Below are positions 7,946 to 17,108 of a DNA stretch of 51,739 bases, piece after piece. Source of the stretch: Planctomycetota bacterium (GTDB lineage: Bacteria; Planctomycetota; MHYJ01; JACPRB01); NCBI GenBank assembly GCA_035574235.1, contig DATLZA010000184.1:1-51739 (forward strand), given 5' to 3'. The position numbers and the translations under genes are program-made. The notes beneath the pieces were generated by a model. It ran no database searches. It had not been told where the DNA came from and was given only the letters and a program-made list of their open reading frames with translations. Within the stretch, counting starts at the first letter, position 1; the number at the start of each line of letters is the position of its first letter.

Positions 7946-8935
7946 TTATTTTCGGTTCCGGACCCAATCCTGCCACGCCCGGCGTCCCTTCTCCGTATCC
8001 GAACCCCGCCAGTACGCGGCGTCGAATCCCAGGTTCGCGCCGGCCAGGCGCTCCAGGCCGGCGGCGATCCGGACGCGCACCTCCGGGTCGCCGTCCTTGA
8101 GGATCTCGACGAGATCCGCCGCGGCTCCCGCGGAGGCCAGTTCCGCCAGAAGCGTCGCCGCGCGCCGGCGGCGATCGGTGTCCAGGGGCCCCGGCGGGGC
8201 CTTGAGATGCTCGGCGAGGTAGGGGGCGGCGTTCGATCCGGTCGCCCGCACGACTTCTTCCGCCCGGGCGAAGCGCGTGCCGCCGAGCAGGCGCAGGAGC
8301 GTCTGAAACCGCTCGCGCATCTCGGGGTGGCGCGGGTCGCGTGCCAGGAGGAGCTCATGGAGCCAGGCCGAGGCCAGGGCCGGCTCTTCGCACGGGTCCG
8401 GGGTGTTGAGCTGGCCGTCGAAGAGGTAGCAGACGTATCCCGGCGTGAGCTTCTGGGTGTAGCGCCGGGAGACGACGCTGATGACGCCGTCCAGGCAGGT
8501 GATCTGAGTGACGGTCCGGCCGGGCGTTTTTTCGGGAGGCTCGTCGGGAGCTCGCTCCCGGAAGGAGATTTCGACCAGGCCGGAAGTCATTTCCATGGGG
8601 GAAAACCGCGTCTTGATCGAAAACGCCGGTCCGTCGGGCACTCGGATCTGGAAGCGGCCCTTGGCGAGTTCGATCCTTCGGACGGAAAGCTGGAGTTCCG
8701 TGTTCTCGTCCACGCGCAGCTCGGTCCCGTCGGGGCATTCGAAGACGGCCTTGGAGCGGGCGGGCGTGCGGATCCAGGAGCCGGGAGGAATCGTCTGGCC
8801 GGGGGCTAAAGGAGCGTAGGCAGCCTCCGCCGTGGGGCGCGTTTCAACGGGACCGATCGCGGTTCCGAGTTTGGCGGCGGGGGTTCCCTCGACCTGGAGC
8901 GTCGCGGCCGCCAGGGCGGTCAGAAGCCATCCCAT
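7946..8935 (-). CDS. FecR-like protein with HEAT-type repeats, exported
   Basis: 329 aa beginning MGWLLTALAAATLQVEG, a likely signal sequence. Residues about 30-170 resemble a FecR/LPS-sensing beta domain (TPARSKAVFECPDGTELRVDENTELQ pattern). The C-terminal 150 residues are helical repeats (APYLAEHLKAPPG, LVEILKDGDPEVRVRIAAGL), typical of HEAT repeats used for binding partners. It has its own promoter on the minus strand and lies 13 nt upstream of the rhodanese gene, so it may head that operon. The function is unknown; a periplasmic scaffold or sensor is possible. Confidence 0.7.
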   Translation of the reverse strand: MGWLLTALAAATLQVEGTPAAKLGTAIGPVETRPTAEAAYAPLAPGQTIPPGSWIRTPARSKAVFECPDGTELRVDENTELQLSVRRIELAKGRFQIRVPDGPAFSIKTRFSPMEMTSGLVEISFRERAPDEPPEKTPGRTVTQITCLDGVISVVSRRYTQKLTPGYVCYLFDGQLNTPDPCEEPALASAWLHELLLARDPRHPEMRERFQTLLRLLGGTRFARAEEVVRATGSNAAPYLAEHLKAPPGPLDTDRRRRAATLLAELASAGAAADLVEILKDGDPEVRVRIAAGLERLAGANLGFDAAYWRGSDTEKGRRAWQDWVRNRK

Positions 8936-8973
8936 GGAGCGTTCTCCCTGAAACGGAAGGGCGAGTGGGACCC

Positions 8974-9003
8974 AATATACCCTTGCTTTCGCGGCAAGGT
9001 CAA
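8974..9003 (-). promoter_or_regulatory. Putative promoter of the FecR/rhodanese/YedE/TusA operon
   Basis: Minus-strand TTGACC (8998-9003), an 18-nt spacer, and TATATT (8974-8979), about 38 nt before the ATG at 8935. It may drive 8935 through 5624, since the gaps in that run are 13 nt or shorter. Confidence 0.55.
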
Positions 9004-9055
9004 GGAGGCCGGCCGATGCTGGCGTCGCCGGAAGCGGGTGGTACACTGAACCTCC

Positions 9056-10000
9056 ATGCCGACGGCGCTGGTGACGGGAGCCACGGGGTTCGTGGGATCG
9101 CACCTCGTGGACCGGCTGCTGGACCGCGGCTGGCGCGTGACGGCGGTTCTGCGTCCCGGGAGCCGGCCGCGCTGGCTGGACGGCCGGCCTTTCGAACGCC
9201 TGACGGTGGATTTCCGCGGCCCCTTCGAGCTTCCGCCCGCGGATGTTGTCTTCCACGTGGCCGGCGTCATCCGGGCGGACTCTTACGCCGCGTATCTCGA
9301 GGGAAACCGGGACCTGGCGCGCCGGGTCTTCGAGGCGTCTCGGGCGGGCCGTTTCGTGCACGTCAGCTCCCTGGCGGCGGCCGGCCCCGGGGAGAATCTC
9401 GACGAGGAAAGGCCGTGCGCTCCCATTTCCCACTACGGGCGGTCCAAATGGGAAGGGGAGCGGGAGGTCTGGAGCCGCCGCGAGCGGATGCCGGTCACGA
9501 TCGTGAGGCCGTGCGCGGTGTACGGTCCGCGGGACATGGCGTTTCTGGAGCTTTTCCGGACGGTCGCGCGCGGGGTGCGCCCCGAGGTGGGCGGGCCCAA
9601 GCGGATCAGCCTCGTGCACGTGGCGGATCTTGTCGAAGGTCTGATTCGCGCCGCGGAGGCTCCGGAGGCGGCCAACGAGATTTTCTACCTGGCGCACCCG
9701 GAGCCGCTGGCGGTCTCCGGGTTTCTGGATCTCGTCGAGGAGGGGCTGGGCCGTCGCGGACTGCGCGTGGCGGTTCCCGACCGCGTAGTGCGCTTCCTCG
9801 GCGCGGTCGTGGAAGACGGGGCGCGATGGGCGGGACTGCGGCCCGTTTTCGGACGGGACAAGGCCCTCGAGATGACGCAGCCGGCCTGGACGTGCAATCC
9901 CGGGAAGGCCGACCGCCTGCTCGGCTGGCGCGCGCGGATCGATCCGGCGCAAGGGTTGCGGACGACGCTCGCCTGGTACCGCGAGCACGGGCTTCTGTGA
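9056..10000 (+). CDS. NAD(P)-dependent epimerase/dehydratase (extended SDR)
   Basis: A 314-aa extended short-chain dehydrogenase. The N-terminus has the dinucleotide motif TGATGFVGSHL. The active site is the Ser in HVSSLAA together with YGRSKWEGE (YxxxK). The motif VVFHVAGVIR takes the place of the usual NNAG-type strand, and the C-terminal half forms the substrate lobe. Such enzymes act on nucleotide sugars, sterol-like compounds or flavonoid-type substrates; RPCAVYGPRD is typical of the family. The substrate is not readable. It is a single gene, divergent from the FecR operon. Confidence 0.85.
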   Translation: MPTALVTGATGFVGSHLVDRLLDRGWRVTAVLRPGSRPRWLDGRPFERLTVDFRGPFELPPADVVFHVAGVIRADSYAAYLEGNRDLARRVFEASRAGRFVHVSSLAAAGPGENLDEERPCAPISHYGRSKWEGEREVWSRRERMPVTIVRPCAVYGPRDMAFLELFRTVARGVRPEVGGPKRISLVHVADLVEGLIRAAEAPEAANEIFYLAHPEPLAVSGFLDLVEEGLGRRGLRVAVPDRVVRFLGAVVEDGARWAGLRPVFGRDKALEMTQPAWTCNPGKADRLLGWRARIDPAQGLRTTLAWYREHGLL

Positions 10001-10007
10001 GCGCGGC

Positions 10008-10036
10008 TTGACTTGAACGAAACGCGGTGTTAGACT
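10008..10036 (+). promoter_or_regulatory. Putative promoter of the L7/L12-like gene
   Basis: TTGACT (10008-10013), a 17-nt spacer, and TAGACT (10031-10036), with AAGGAG before the ATG at 10099. Confidence 0.55.
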
Positions 10037-10098
10037 CCGCGCTTGACACCCGACGGGGCTGAGCGAAGCATCTCCTCTTTCTGTAAGGAGCGCGCACC

Positions 10099-11136
10099 AT
10101 GGCCGAGGTCGGCGAATTCAGCCTGATCGTCACCGAGGTGGACGCGGGGAACCTTCCCGAGGCCGCCCGCCAGTTCGCCCGCGCCTTCTCCCTGGATGAG
10201 ACGATCGCCACCCAGATCTGCAAGAGCGCTCCCATCATCTTCGCCCAGAAGCTGACCAAGGCCGAAGTGAAGGCGATCACGCCCACCCTGACGGAGCTGT
10301 CGAAGACGGGGATGGAGTTCCGCGTGACCGCCCGCGTCGCGGCCAAGCTTCCCAAGCTCAACTGGCCGGTCCGGCCCCAGTTCACCGCCGGCGGCATTCC
10401 GGGAACGAACGGCCTGGCGTTCGAGTGGGAAAACAACGCCTTCGTCTGTCCGAGCTGCGGCGAAACGTTCCTCTTCCGCCGCCTGGGAAAGCTCGCTCTG
10501 GCCGAGCCTCCGGCCGCCGTTCCGAGCAACGGTCCGGTGGCCGAAGTCAAGGCTATGACCCGCGCCTCGGAGCCGGCGCGCGCCGCCGTCGGCGCGGGCG
10601 CGTCCCGCTACGATGCGTCGGCCGCCGCCCCGCGCGTCGAGGGCGTCGAGGGCGTCCAGCCGCTGGCGGGCGAGGGAGAGTCGCTCGACCTGCCCGAAAC
10701 CGCTCCTGTCGAGGACATCAAACTCGAGGATTTCCCGGAGGCGCCCGCCGCGGAGCCGTCGGCCGCTCCGGCGGAACCCATGGATCTCCTGCCGGAGGCC
10801 CCCTCGGAACCGCTCGACGCCGCCGCCGAAACCGCCCCGGCGGAGGAACTTCCGGCCGCCCCCGAGCCGGCGGAGCCCCTGGCCGAGACCGAGGCCCCGG
10901 CCGAATCGGGCGATCTCTACAACGTCTTCCTCTCGAAGATCACCGACACCTCCAAGCGCGACAAGGCGGCCGAGCTCATCGCCAAGGTGAAGGGGTGCTC
11001 GACGGCCGAGGCCAAGGAGCTGACGACGCGCCTGGTCATTCCGCTGGCCAAGAACGTCCCCAAGGAAAAGGCCGAGGACATCCTGAACCAGTTTAAGAAG
11101 CTCAAGATCTTCGGCCGCATGACGAAGGTCAAGTAG
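10099..11136 (+). CDS. Two-domain protein resembling ribosomal L7/L12 C-terminal domains, with a zinc-type CxxC
   Basis: A 345-aa protein without membrane segments. Residues about 5-75 (SLIVTEVDAGNLPEAARQF to KTGMEFRVTARV) and about 275-345 (FLSKITDTSKRDKAAELIAK to KKLKIFGRMTKVK) both look like the L7/L12 C-terminal / ClpS-type fold: a strand, a helix pair and a final strand. Between them lie CPSCGETF, half of a zinc ribbon, and a long Ala/Pro/Glu-rich disordered linker (about 140-270). A strong Shine-Dalgarno (AAGGAG) and promoter suggest good expression. It faces a convergent ClpS-like/Rieske operon. The role is unknown; a protein-binding adaptor is my inference. Confidence 0.65.
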   Translation: MAEVGEFSLIVTEVDAGNLPEAARQFARAFSLDETIATQICKSAPIIFAQKLTKAEVKAITPTLTELSKTGMEFRVTARVAAKLPKLNWPVRPQFTAGGIPGTNGLAFEWENNAFVCPSCGETFLFRRLGKLALAEPPAAVPSNGPVAEVKAMTRASEPARAAVGAGASRYDASAAAPRVEGVEGVQPLAGEGESLDLPETAPVEDIKLEDFPEAPAAEPSAAPAEPMDLLPEAPSEPLDAAAETAPAEELPAAPEPAEPLAETEAPAESGDLYNVFLSKITDTSKRDKAAELIAKVKGCSTAEAKELTTRLVIPLAKNVPKEKAEDILNQFKKLKIFGRMTKVK

Positions 11137-11144
11137 GCGAGCCT

Positions 11145-11507
11145 TCAGGCTTCGTCCCGCGACGGGGCCGGAGCCGGCGGCGGAGGCGGCGGGAGGGGAC
11201 GCGTCCCCACGTAGATTTGCCCTTCTTCGACCTTGACCGGGAAGCAGCGCACCCGGATCCTCGGATCTCCCTGATACGCCCCGGTCGTCACGTCGTACTC
11301 CCAGCCGTGCAACCCGCACCGCACGTACTTTCCTCGGAGCGCGCCGCGCGAAAGGGGATAATGCTGGTGCGTGCACGAGTCGCGCGTGGCGAAGAGCATG
11401 CCTTTCACGTTGTAGAGGACCACCTCTTCGCCTTCCACGCGGACGGCCAGCATGCCGCCCGGCGGGACGTCCGCCAGCGCCGCCACGCGGACGAAGCCCT
11501 CCTCCAT
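11145..11507 (-). CDS. Rieske [2Fe-2S] ferredoxin-like protein
   Basis: A 120-aa small soluble protein with the Rieske cluster ligands in the order C-T-H (DSCTHQHYPLSRG) and C-x2-H (RCGLHGWEYDV), spaced as in the nitrite-reductase small subunit / dioxygenase ferredoxin group. It carries electrons through a 2Fe-2S cluster. The last 20 residues are a Pro/Ala tail. It starts 3 nt after the ClpS-like stop, so the two are co-translated. No oxygenase partner is encoded nearby, so its redox partner is unknown. Confidence 0.85.
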   Translation of the reverse strand: MEEGFVRVAALADVPPGGMLAVRVEGEEVVLYNVKGMLFATRDSCTHQHYPLSRGALRGKYVRCGLHGWEYDVTTGAYQGDPRIRVRCFPVKVEEGQIYVGTRPLPPPPPPAPAPSRDEA

Positions 11508-11510
11508 GCT

Positions 11511-11831
11511 TTACGTCTCCGCGGGTTCGAGGACCGCCGACATCGAGCCCGCGCATCGGGGCACCCGCCAGTCGGGTCCGTAGGCGTGGATCTGGTCGCG
11601 CTTGAACTCCGCCTGTTCCAGGGAACCGGTGAAGACGGCGCAGCGTCCGGTCGTGTCCACCTCGCGGGCCATGCGGTAGGCCGTCTCGCGCCCGTATCCG
11701 AAGAGGCGCCCCAGCATCTCGATGACGTACTCGTACGTGTGGTCCGAGTCGTCCAGGAGAATCACGTGATACGGCGGCTGGAGCCGCGTCTCCTGCGACG
11801 CCCCGAGGTCCGGGAGAATCTCCGTGGGCAT
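11511..11831 (-). CDS. ClpS-like ATP-dependent protease adaptor
   Basis: A 106-aa protein with the ClpS core: YHVILLDDSDHTYEYVIEML corresponds to the ClpS (V/I)xLxNDDxTPxxFV segment, followed by TAYRMAREVDTTGRCAVFTGSLEQAEFK, which matches the A..H..G.a....y..E.AE stretch. ClpS binds N-degron substrates and hands them to ClpA/ClpC-ClpP. The substrate loop differs from the E. coli type (DSDHTYEY), and the N-terminal extension lacks a typical ClpA-binding tail, so specificity may differ. I chose ATG 11829-11831 because the region before it lacks conserved sequence. Confidence 0.75.
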   Translation of the reverse strand: MPTEILPDLGASQETRLQPPYHVILLDDSDHTYEYVIEMLGRLFGYGRETAYRMAREVDTTGRCAVFTGSLEQAEFKRDQIHAYGPDWRVPRCAGSMSAVLEPAET

Positions 11832-11901
11832 GGACGTCCCCGGCCGATCCTGCAACCGAAAGGCGAGAATACCCGATCCGCCGCGGCGGCTCAACGCCCG
11901 G

Positions 11902-12375
11902 CTACTTGGCTTCGGCCGGCGGCGGCGGGGAAGGCACGCCCTTGTAGCCCCACTTGACGACGAAGAAGGTAAGCGGCTTGGACCCGGTGTTCGTGATTCC
12001 GTGCGGATCCCAGGGCGCGGTGTAGACGACGTCGCCTTTCCGCGCCGGATGGTCCTTGCCGTTGATGTGCCAGGTCCCCTCGCCTTCCACGAGCACCAGA
12101 AACTCCTCTTCCGCGTGCCGGTGGGGCGGATGGTTCGTCTGTCCGGGCTTGAGCGTCACGTGGCCCACCAGGCAGTCCTTCACGCCGTGCGTCTCCGCGG
12201 CGGTGTGGATGAGGCGCGCCTCGCCCCAGTCGAAGGACTTGGCTTCGGTCCGCTCGAGCGTCCAGAGGCTCGTCGGAATCGGTCCCGCGGGAGCGGGAGA
12301 GGACGCCGGAAGGACCAGACCCGCCGCGCCGAAACCGGCGCCCACGAGAAGGACCGGGAGGACGAAACGCTTCAT
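11902..12375 (-). CDS. Exported cupin-domain protein
   Basis: A 157-aa protein with a signal or anchor sequence (MKRFVLPVLLVGAGFGAAGLV) followed by a single cupin barrel. Cupin motif 1 is HPPHRHAEEEFLVLVEGEG (two His, Glu, then Gly) and motif 2 is DPHGITNTG, which can bind one metal ion. Proteins of this kind are small-molecule sensors or isomerase/oxygenase-like enzymes; the substrate is not evident. ATG 12373-12375 follows AAGGAG by about 8 nt. A minus-strand TATAAC (12410-12415) could be its -10 box. Confidence 0.8.
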   Translation of the reverse strand: MKRFVLPVLLVGAGFGAAGLVLPASSPAPAGPIPTSLWTLERTEAKSFDWGEARLIHTAAETHGVKDCLVGHVTLKPGQTNHPPHRHAEEEFLVLVEGEGTWHINGKDHPARKGDVVYTAPWDPHGITNTGSKPLTFFVVKWGYKGVPSPPPPAEAK

Positions 12376-12451
12376 GGCCGCGCTCCTTTGCAATGGACGG
12401 AACGCGACGGTTATACCATCGCGGGCGACCGGGGGGAAGAATCCGGAGGAT

Positions 12452-13249
12452 TCAGCGCAGGACCGCCGCGGCCGTGGTCGAGGGACACCAGTACTTTTCG
12501 ATGTGCTCCACGATGAGCTCGGTGCCGCGGTCGTGGCTGACGAACGGCCGCCGGCGGGGGTTGTAGAGGCTGTCGGTAAGGTCCCGCACGAGCACGACGT
12601 CGAATCCCAGCAGCACGAGCTGCCGAATCGCGAACGAGCGCCCCAGGACGCACATGTTCGTGTGGACGCCCGTCATGAAGACATGGCGGACGCCCCGTTG
12701 CGCGAAGAGGTTGTAGACCTCCTGGCCGCGGTCGGTGACGGCATCCTCGGGGGCGATGTCGATCGCGGCGATCTGGCGGGTCCAGGGAGGGGGCTTCGTG
12801 ACCACGGGGCAGGGAGGATCGTCGTCGCAACCGTTGTCCGAGTCGTCCACCGGGAAGGGGCCTTCCCGGGACGGGTCGTAGCGGCGGGCCTGGATGGGGA
12901 CCGGCGGCCTGGCCTCGGGCGCTTCCCGGGCGCGCCGCCGCGGGGGCGTTCCTTCGTAAAACGCCACGACGTCGCTCGGGGCGTGGACGATCAGCGCGCC
13001 GCGGGCCCGGGCGGCCCTCACGAAGGCGTCCACGCGGGGGGCCAGCTCCGCTGTTCTCCGGGCGGCGCTGCGGCACCAGTGGTTGTCCCACATGTCGCAG
13101 ACGATGACCGCCGTTTCGGACGCCTTCCATTCCCGCGGCATCCGCTCGGCGCCGCGGCGGGCTTCGAAGCGGAACATTCCGGGCTCTCCGGCCGGAGCGG
13201 AAGCGCAACCGGCCAGCAGCGCCAGCGCGGCGCGGGCGTAATTCGGCAT
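12452..13249 (-). CDS. Isochorismatase-like hydrolase, lipoprotein
   Basis: A 265-aa member of the cysteine hydrolase (isochorismatase/nicotinamidase) superfamily. The N-terminus has a lipobox (LLAGC), so it is probably a membrane-anchored exported enzyme. The catalytic Asp is in AVIVCDMWDNHW. The catalytic Cys is in FMTGVHTNMCVLGRSFAIRQL. An insertion of about 60 residues (WTRQIAAIDIAPEDAV region and the preceding Asp-rich loop DDSDNGCDDDP) separates them. Substrates in this family are usually amides. It is transcribed divergently from the permease at 13332, with an 82-nt gap. Confidence 0.8.
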   Translation of the reverse strand: MPNYARAALALLAGCASAPAGEPGMFRFEARRGAERMPREWKASETAVIVCDMWDNHWCRSAARRTAELAPRVDAFVRAARARGALIVHAPSDVVAFYEGTPPRRRAREAPEARPPVPIQARRYDPSREGPFPVDDSDNGCDDDPPCPVVTKPPPWTRQIAAIDIAPEDAVTDRGQEVYNLFAQRGVRHVFMTGVHTNMCVLGRSFAIRQLVLLGFDVVLVRDLTDSLYNPRRRPFVSHDRGTELIVEHIEKYWCPSTTAAAVLR

Positions 13250-13331
13250 GTTCGGGCCCTCCCTAGGATTACGTTCCCGCCCCGGCCGGAGTTCGTTGCC
13301 CGTTTCCGACCGGCGTGGTACGTTCGTGCCC

Positions 13332-14678
13332 ATGCACGAGCCCGACCGGGGCGACCTCCGCCGCGTGATCGGCTTCTGGGGCGGAACGGCCCTCATCGTC
13401 GGGATCACGATCGGCAGCGGCATCTTCCGCAAGCCCTACACGCTCGCGCGCGACGTCGGCGATCCGCTCGTCATTCTGGCCTTCTGGGCGGGCTTCGGGC
13501 TGGTGAGCCTCTGCGGGGCGCTGGCTCTGGCGGAGCTGAGCTCGCTTCTGCCCCGGACGGGCGGCGTCTACGTCTACCTCCGGGCGGCCTACGGCGACGC
13601 GGTCGCGTTCGTTTTCGGCTGGCTCTACCTTCTCGTGACGACGCCTGCCACGATCGGCGCCCTGGCGACCTTTTTCACGGAGCTCCTGCTCGGCTTTCTG
13701 GGCCGCCCGCCCGGCAGCCTTCCCCCCGCCGTTCCTTCCGTCCTGGCCGCGGGCGTCATCGCCCTTCTCGCGGCGGCCAACCTGCTCGGCGCCCGTTTCG
13801 GCACGGCCATCCAGGGGCTCTTCACCTTGGTCAAGGTCGCCGCCCTCGCGGCCCTGACGCTGGCCTGCTTCGCGACCGCGACGGGGTCCCTCGGGAACCT
13901 CGCGCCGTCGGGCCGCGCCGTGGGCTGGGCCGCCCTCGGGAGCGGCGCGGCGAGCGTCATCTGGGCCTATGACGGCTGGATCGCCGTCAGCATGATCGCC
14001 GGCGAGGTCGTGGCTCCCGAACGCCTCATGAAACGCATCATCATCGCCGGGATCCTGGCGATCGTCGTCCTCTACGTGGCCGCCAACGTGGGTTACTTCT
14101 ACGCCATGCCGGTCGATCGGATGGTCTCCGGAGGACCGGATGTCCCCCAGCGGATCGTCGCGTCCCTCGTGGGGCCCGCCGGCGCGACGGTTCTCGGAGC
14201 CTGCATCATGGCGAGCGTCTTCGGGGCGCTCAACGGGAACGTTCTGGCCAAGCCCCGCGTGGTCTACGCCATGGCCCGCGACGGGCTCACGTTCGGTTTC
14301 CTGGGACGCGCCCACCCGCGGTGGGGAACCCCGGCGGCGGCCATCCTCCTTCAGGCCGGCATGGCCGTGGCGCTCGTCTTCATCCTGCGCGACTTCGACG
14401 CGCTGACCACCTACTTCGTCGTCGTGGAGTGGTTCGCGCTCCTTTTCGCGGTGGGGGCGGTGTTCGTCCTGCGGCGCCGGATGCCCGAGGCGCCGCGCCC
14501 CTTCCGCACGCCGGGCTATCCGTGGGTGCCGCTCTTCTTCCTGGCGGGGACCACCGCGGGCCTGGCGGCGATCGTGGCCTCCGAACTGACCGCCGGCCGG
14601 ACCGCCCCTCTCGTCGGCCTGGGCATCGCGCTGGCGGGGTTTCCGGTCTACGCGCTCTGGAAACGGCGGCCGGGATGA
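13332..14678 (+). CDS. APC-superfamily amino acid permease
   Basis: A 448-aa inner-membrane transporter with about 12 hydrophobic segments. The first segment carries the family signature GITIGSGIFRKP, and the second contains the LCGALALAELSSLLPRTGGVYVYL stretch typical of LAT-type permeases. Later motifs include WAYDGWIAVSMIAGEV in TM6 and NVLAKPRVVYAMARDGL after TM8. It probably moves amino acids by exchange or symport; the substrate is unknown. It converges on the VIT/VWA gene with a single base between stop codons. Confidence 0.88.
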   Translation: MHEPDRGDLRRVIGFWGGTALIVGITIGSGIFRKPYTLARDVGDPLVILAFWAGFGLVSLCGALALAELSSLLPRTGGVYVYLRAAYGDAVAFVFGWLYLLVTTPATIGALATFFTELLLGFLGRPPGSLPPAVPSVLAAGVIALLAAANLLGARFGTAIQGLFTLVKVAALAALTLACFATATGSLGNLAPSGRAVGWAALGSGAASVIWAYDGWIAVSMIAGEVVAPERLMKRIIIAGILAIVVLYVAANVGYFYAMPVDRMVSGGPDVPQRIVASLVGPAGATVLGACIMASVFGALNGNVLAKPRVVYAMARDGLTFGFLGRAHPRWGTPAAAILLQAGMAVALVFILRDFDALTTYFVVVEWFALLFAVGAVFVLRRRMPEAPRPFRTPGYPWVPLFFLAGTTAGLAAIVASELTAGRTAPLVGLGIALAGFPVYALWKRRPG

Positions 14679-14679
14679 G

Positions 14680-16971
14680 CTACTTCGCCGGCGCCGGCCG
14701 GAAAAGCGCGTCCAGATCCTCGTCGGGGATCGTCTCCGCGCCCCCGGGATCCACGACGAGCGCCTTGCCGGGCGCCGTCACATAGATCACCGACGTTCCG
14801 AGTCGAAGCGCTTCCGCCAGGTCCGGCCGCTTTTCGAGCAGCCGGAAATACGACGCTCCGGCGAAGCGAAGGCGCGTGACCGCGTGCTCCGCCTCGAAGC
14901 GCTCGTCGACCCAGAATCCGCGGTAGAAGAGGAATCGCGTTCCGGCGGCCCGCTGCGCCTGGACGCGCAGAGGCTCACCTGCCGATTCGGCCTGCTTGAG
15001 CTTGAGCAGAGCGTCGGCCGTCTCGACCGCGGTTCGGCCGCTCTTTTCCTTGAAGCCGTCGGAGAGCGCCCGGGCGGCCTCCGCCGCTTCCCGCCGGAGC
15101 CTTTCGTCCTGTTCCGGCTCCGAAGTCGCGCGGGCGCCGCTGCCGACGAACTGATTCACGAGCGCCTTGCCCTTCGGTTCTTCCGCGACGGACGCCGCAG
15201 CGGGGCGGGACCGGTCCGTCACCGGCCCGCGCCCGTCCTCCAGGATCAGCGCGCTCGTGTAGGGCGTGGGGATGCCGTATTCGCGGGAGAGCCGCACGAC
15301 GTCCTGGAGGAGCTCCGGCGACTCGCCGTGGCGCCGGATCGTATCGAGGAGGTGACCCACGCGGCGCATCGCCCAGACGCGGGCGACGAAGGAATGCCGC
15401 GTTTCCTCCGCGGGGAAGGAGGCTTCTCCGTCGAAGACGAGCGCCGTCTCGTTCAGCCGCCCCGCCAGCCGCACGGCCGTGTCTCCCGCCCCCGCATATC
15501 GGCCCGCCAGAATCAGCGTGGATCCCGCGTAAAGGTCGGGGAGCGTCCGGGGATAGACGTCCACGAACTGGACTCCGTCCCCGAGCGGTCCGACCTCCAG
15601 ATTCGCCAGGACCGGCCGCGCCGTCCGCGCGAAGAAGGCGGAGACCTTCGCCTCGATGTCTTCTTCCGGACGGACGTACTCGGACAGGCCGGCCCCGATT
15701 TCGGCCATTCCGTCCAGCAGATGCGTGTCCACGTCGTAGCCCACGCCCCAGGTGAACACCCGCAGCGACGCCCCGGCGGGACCCGACCTCGCCCGCTTCA
15801 GCCGTCCCAGGATCTCGCCGGGGTCGCGGGTGGAACCCACCGTGGGTTTTCCGTCCGTCAGGAAGACCACAGAGCACGGCCGGGACGGGTCGCGGGGAAA
15901 GGCCAGCGCCGCCTCCAGAGCGTCGGCGATGTTGGTGCCCCCCTCGACGAAGAGAGCGTCAATCCAGGCGAGCGCCGCCTCGCGGCCCTCGCGGGCGCCG
16001 ACCCACTCGCGCTTCCATGCCTCCACGCCCGTCGAGAACCGCAGGATCGCGAAGCGGTCCCCGTCTCCGAGGGTTCGGAGGCCGTGCTTGAGGGCGTTGC
16101 GCGCCTGCTGGATCTTCGGGCCCGCCATGCTGCCCGAGGTATCGAGGACGAAAATGAAATCCCGTTCGACGACGCGGGAGGCTTCCGCGCGCCACCGCGG
16201 GGCGATCAGGAGCAGGAAGTAGCCCGGTTCCCGGGGATCCGGCCGGTGGGTCAGGACGTGAAAGGAGAGTTCCTTCTCGCTTATCGAATAGTAGAGCTGG
16301 AAGGACCGCGCTCGCGGGCCGCGGGGTTCGCGGAAGGCGACCCGCGCTTCCCGGTCCCCGGACCGGACGATCTCCACCGGATGAGTGGGGCTGTAAAGGG
16401 TCAGGATCGGAAGGGGGCATCGCAGCGCGATCTCCATCGAAAAGGAGCCCGTTTCCGAAGCCGCGTCGCGGGGCCCCGCCGGGAGCGGATAGACGTACGT
16501 CGTCAGTCCATCGTGGGAAGACAGGACCTGATCGAACCGGAGCGTGATCCGCTGGCGTCCCTGCGCCGGAATGGGGAACAGGCTCATGCGGAAAAGATTC
16601 CCGCCCAGGTATTCGAGGAGTCCCGGATCCTGGACTCGGGAGACGATCTGCTGATAGATCCTCCGCGCCTCGTCGCGCTCGAGGAGATCGCCGGCCTTTT
16701 CCTGCCCGTTGACCAGCATCGTGAAGCGGTTGATCGCGGCGCCGGGGGGGATGGGGAAAACGTACTGCGCCTCGAGGGGCCGGTCCGTGTGGTTGACGAA
16801 GATCTGTTCCACTTCGGTCGTGGCCACGGGGTGGTGGATCTCCACCCGCACGTGGTGCCGTTCCAGGGCCAGCGGCGGAATCTTCGGATCCTCCGGAATG
16901 ACGATTCCCTGCGCCGCCGCGGATCCGGCGGCGGCCAGCAGAAGGAACGCCGACATCGCCGAGCGCTTCAT
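14680..16971 (-). CDS. VIT and von Willebrand A domain protein, exported
   Basis: A 763-aa protein with a signal peptide (MKRSAMSAFLLLAAAGSAAA). An inter-alpha-trypsin-inhibitor (VIT) domain spans about 25-150 (HHPVATTEVEQIFVNHTDRPLEAQYVFP pattern). A vWA domain at about 270-440 has the MIDAS motif DTSGSM and downstream TDGKPT. The C-terminal third is helical with REYGIPTPYTSALI, as in other VIT-VWA proteins. Such proteins bind ligands through a divalent metal and may be surface or periplasmic adhesion factors. ATG 16969-16971 follows GGGAGGT. It is divergent from the selenoprotein gene at 17109. Confidence 0.88.
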   Translation of the reverse strand: MKRSAMSAFLLLAAAGSAAAQGIVIPEDPKIPPLALERHHVRVEIHHPVATTEVEQIFVNHTDRPLEAQYVFPIPPGAAINRFTMLVNGQEKAGDLLERDEARRIYQQIVSRVQDPGLLEYLGGNLFRMSLFPIPAQGRQRITLRFDQVLSSHDGLTTYVYPLPAGPRDAASETGSFSMEIALRCPLPILTLYSPTHPVEIVRSGDREARVAFREPRGPRARSFQLYYSISEKELSFHVLTHRPDPREPGYFLLLIAPRWRAEASRVVERDFIFVLDTSGSMAGPKIQQARNALKHGLRTLGDGDRFAILRFSTGVEAWKREWVGAREGREAALAWIDALFVEGGTNIADALEAALAFPRDPSRPCSVVFLTDGKPTVGSTRDPGEILGRLKRARSGPAGASLRVFTWGVGYDVDTHLLDGMAEIGAGLSEYVRPEEDIEAKVSAFFARTARPVLANLEVGPLGDGVQFVDVYPRTLPDLYAGSTLILAGRYAGAGDTAVRLAGRLNETALVFDGEASFPAEETRHSFVARVWAMRRVGHLLDTIRRHGESPELLQDVVRLSREYGIPTPYTSALILEDGRGPVTDRSRPAAASVAEEPKGKALVNQFVGSGARATSEPEQDERLRREAAEAARALSDGFKEKSGRTAVETADALLKLKQAESAGEPLRVQAQRAAGTRFLFYRGFWVDERFEAEHAVTRLRFAGASYFRLLEKRPDLAEALRLGTSVIYVTAPGKALVVDPGGAETIPDEDLDALFRPAPAK

Positions 16972-17108
16972 GGCCGACCTCCCGTTTCTCACGGCCCTTC
17001 GACGCCGGGGCGGGGCGGGCGGTTCCGAAAAAGGGACCGTGCTTTTCGGGAACCGCGGGCGCGATCCTTGCGTCCAAGGAGCGAAGAGCGCGACGAAGGA
17101 GGTGGTCC

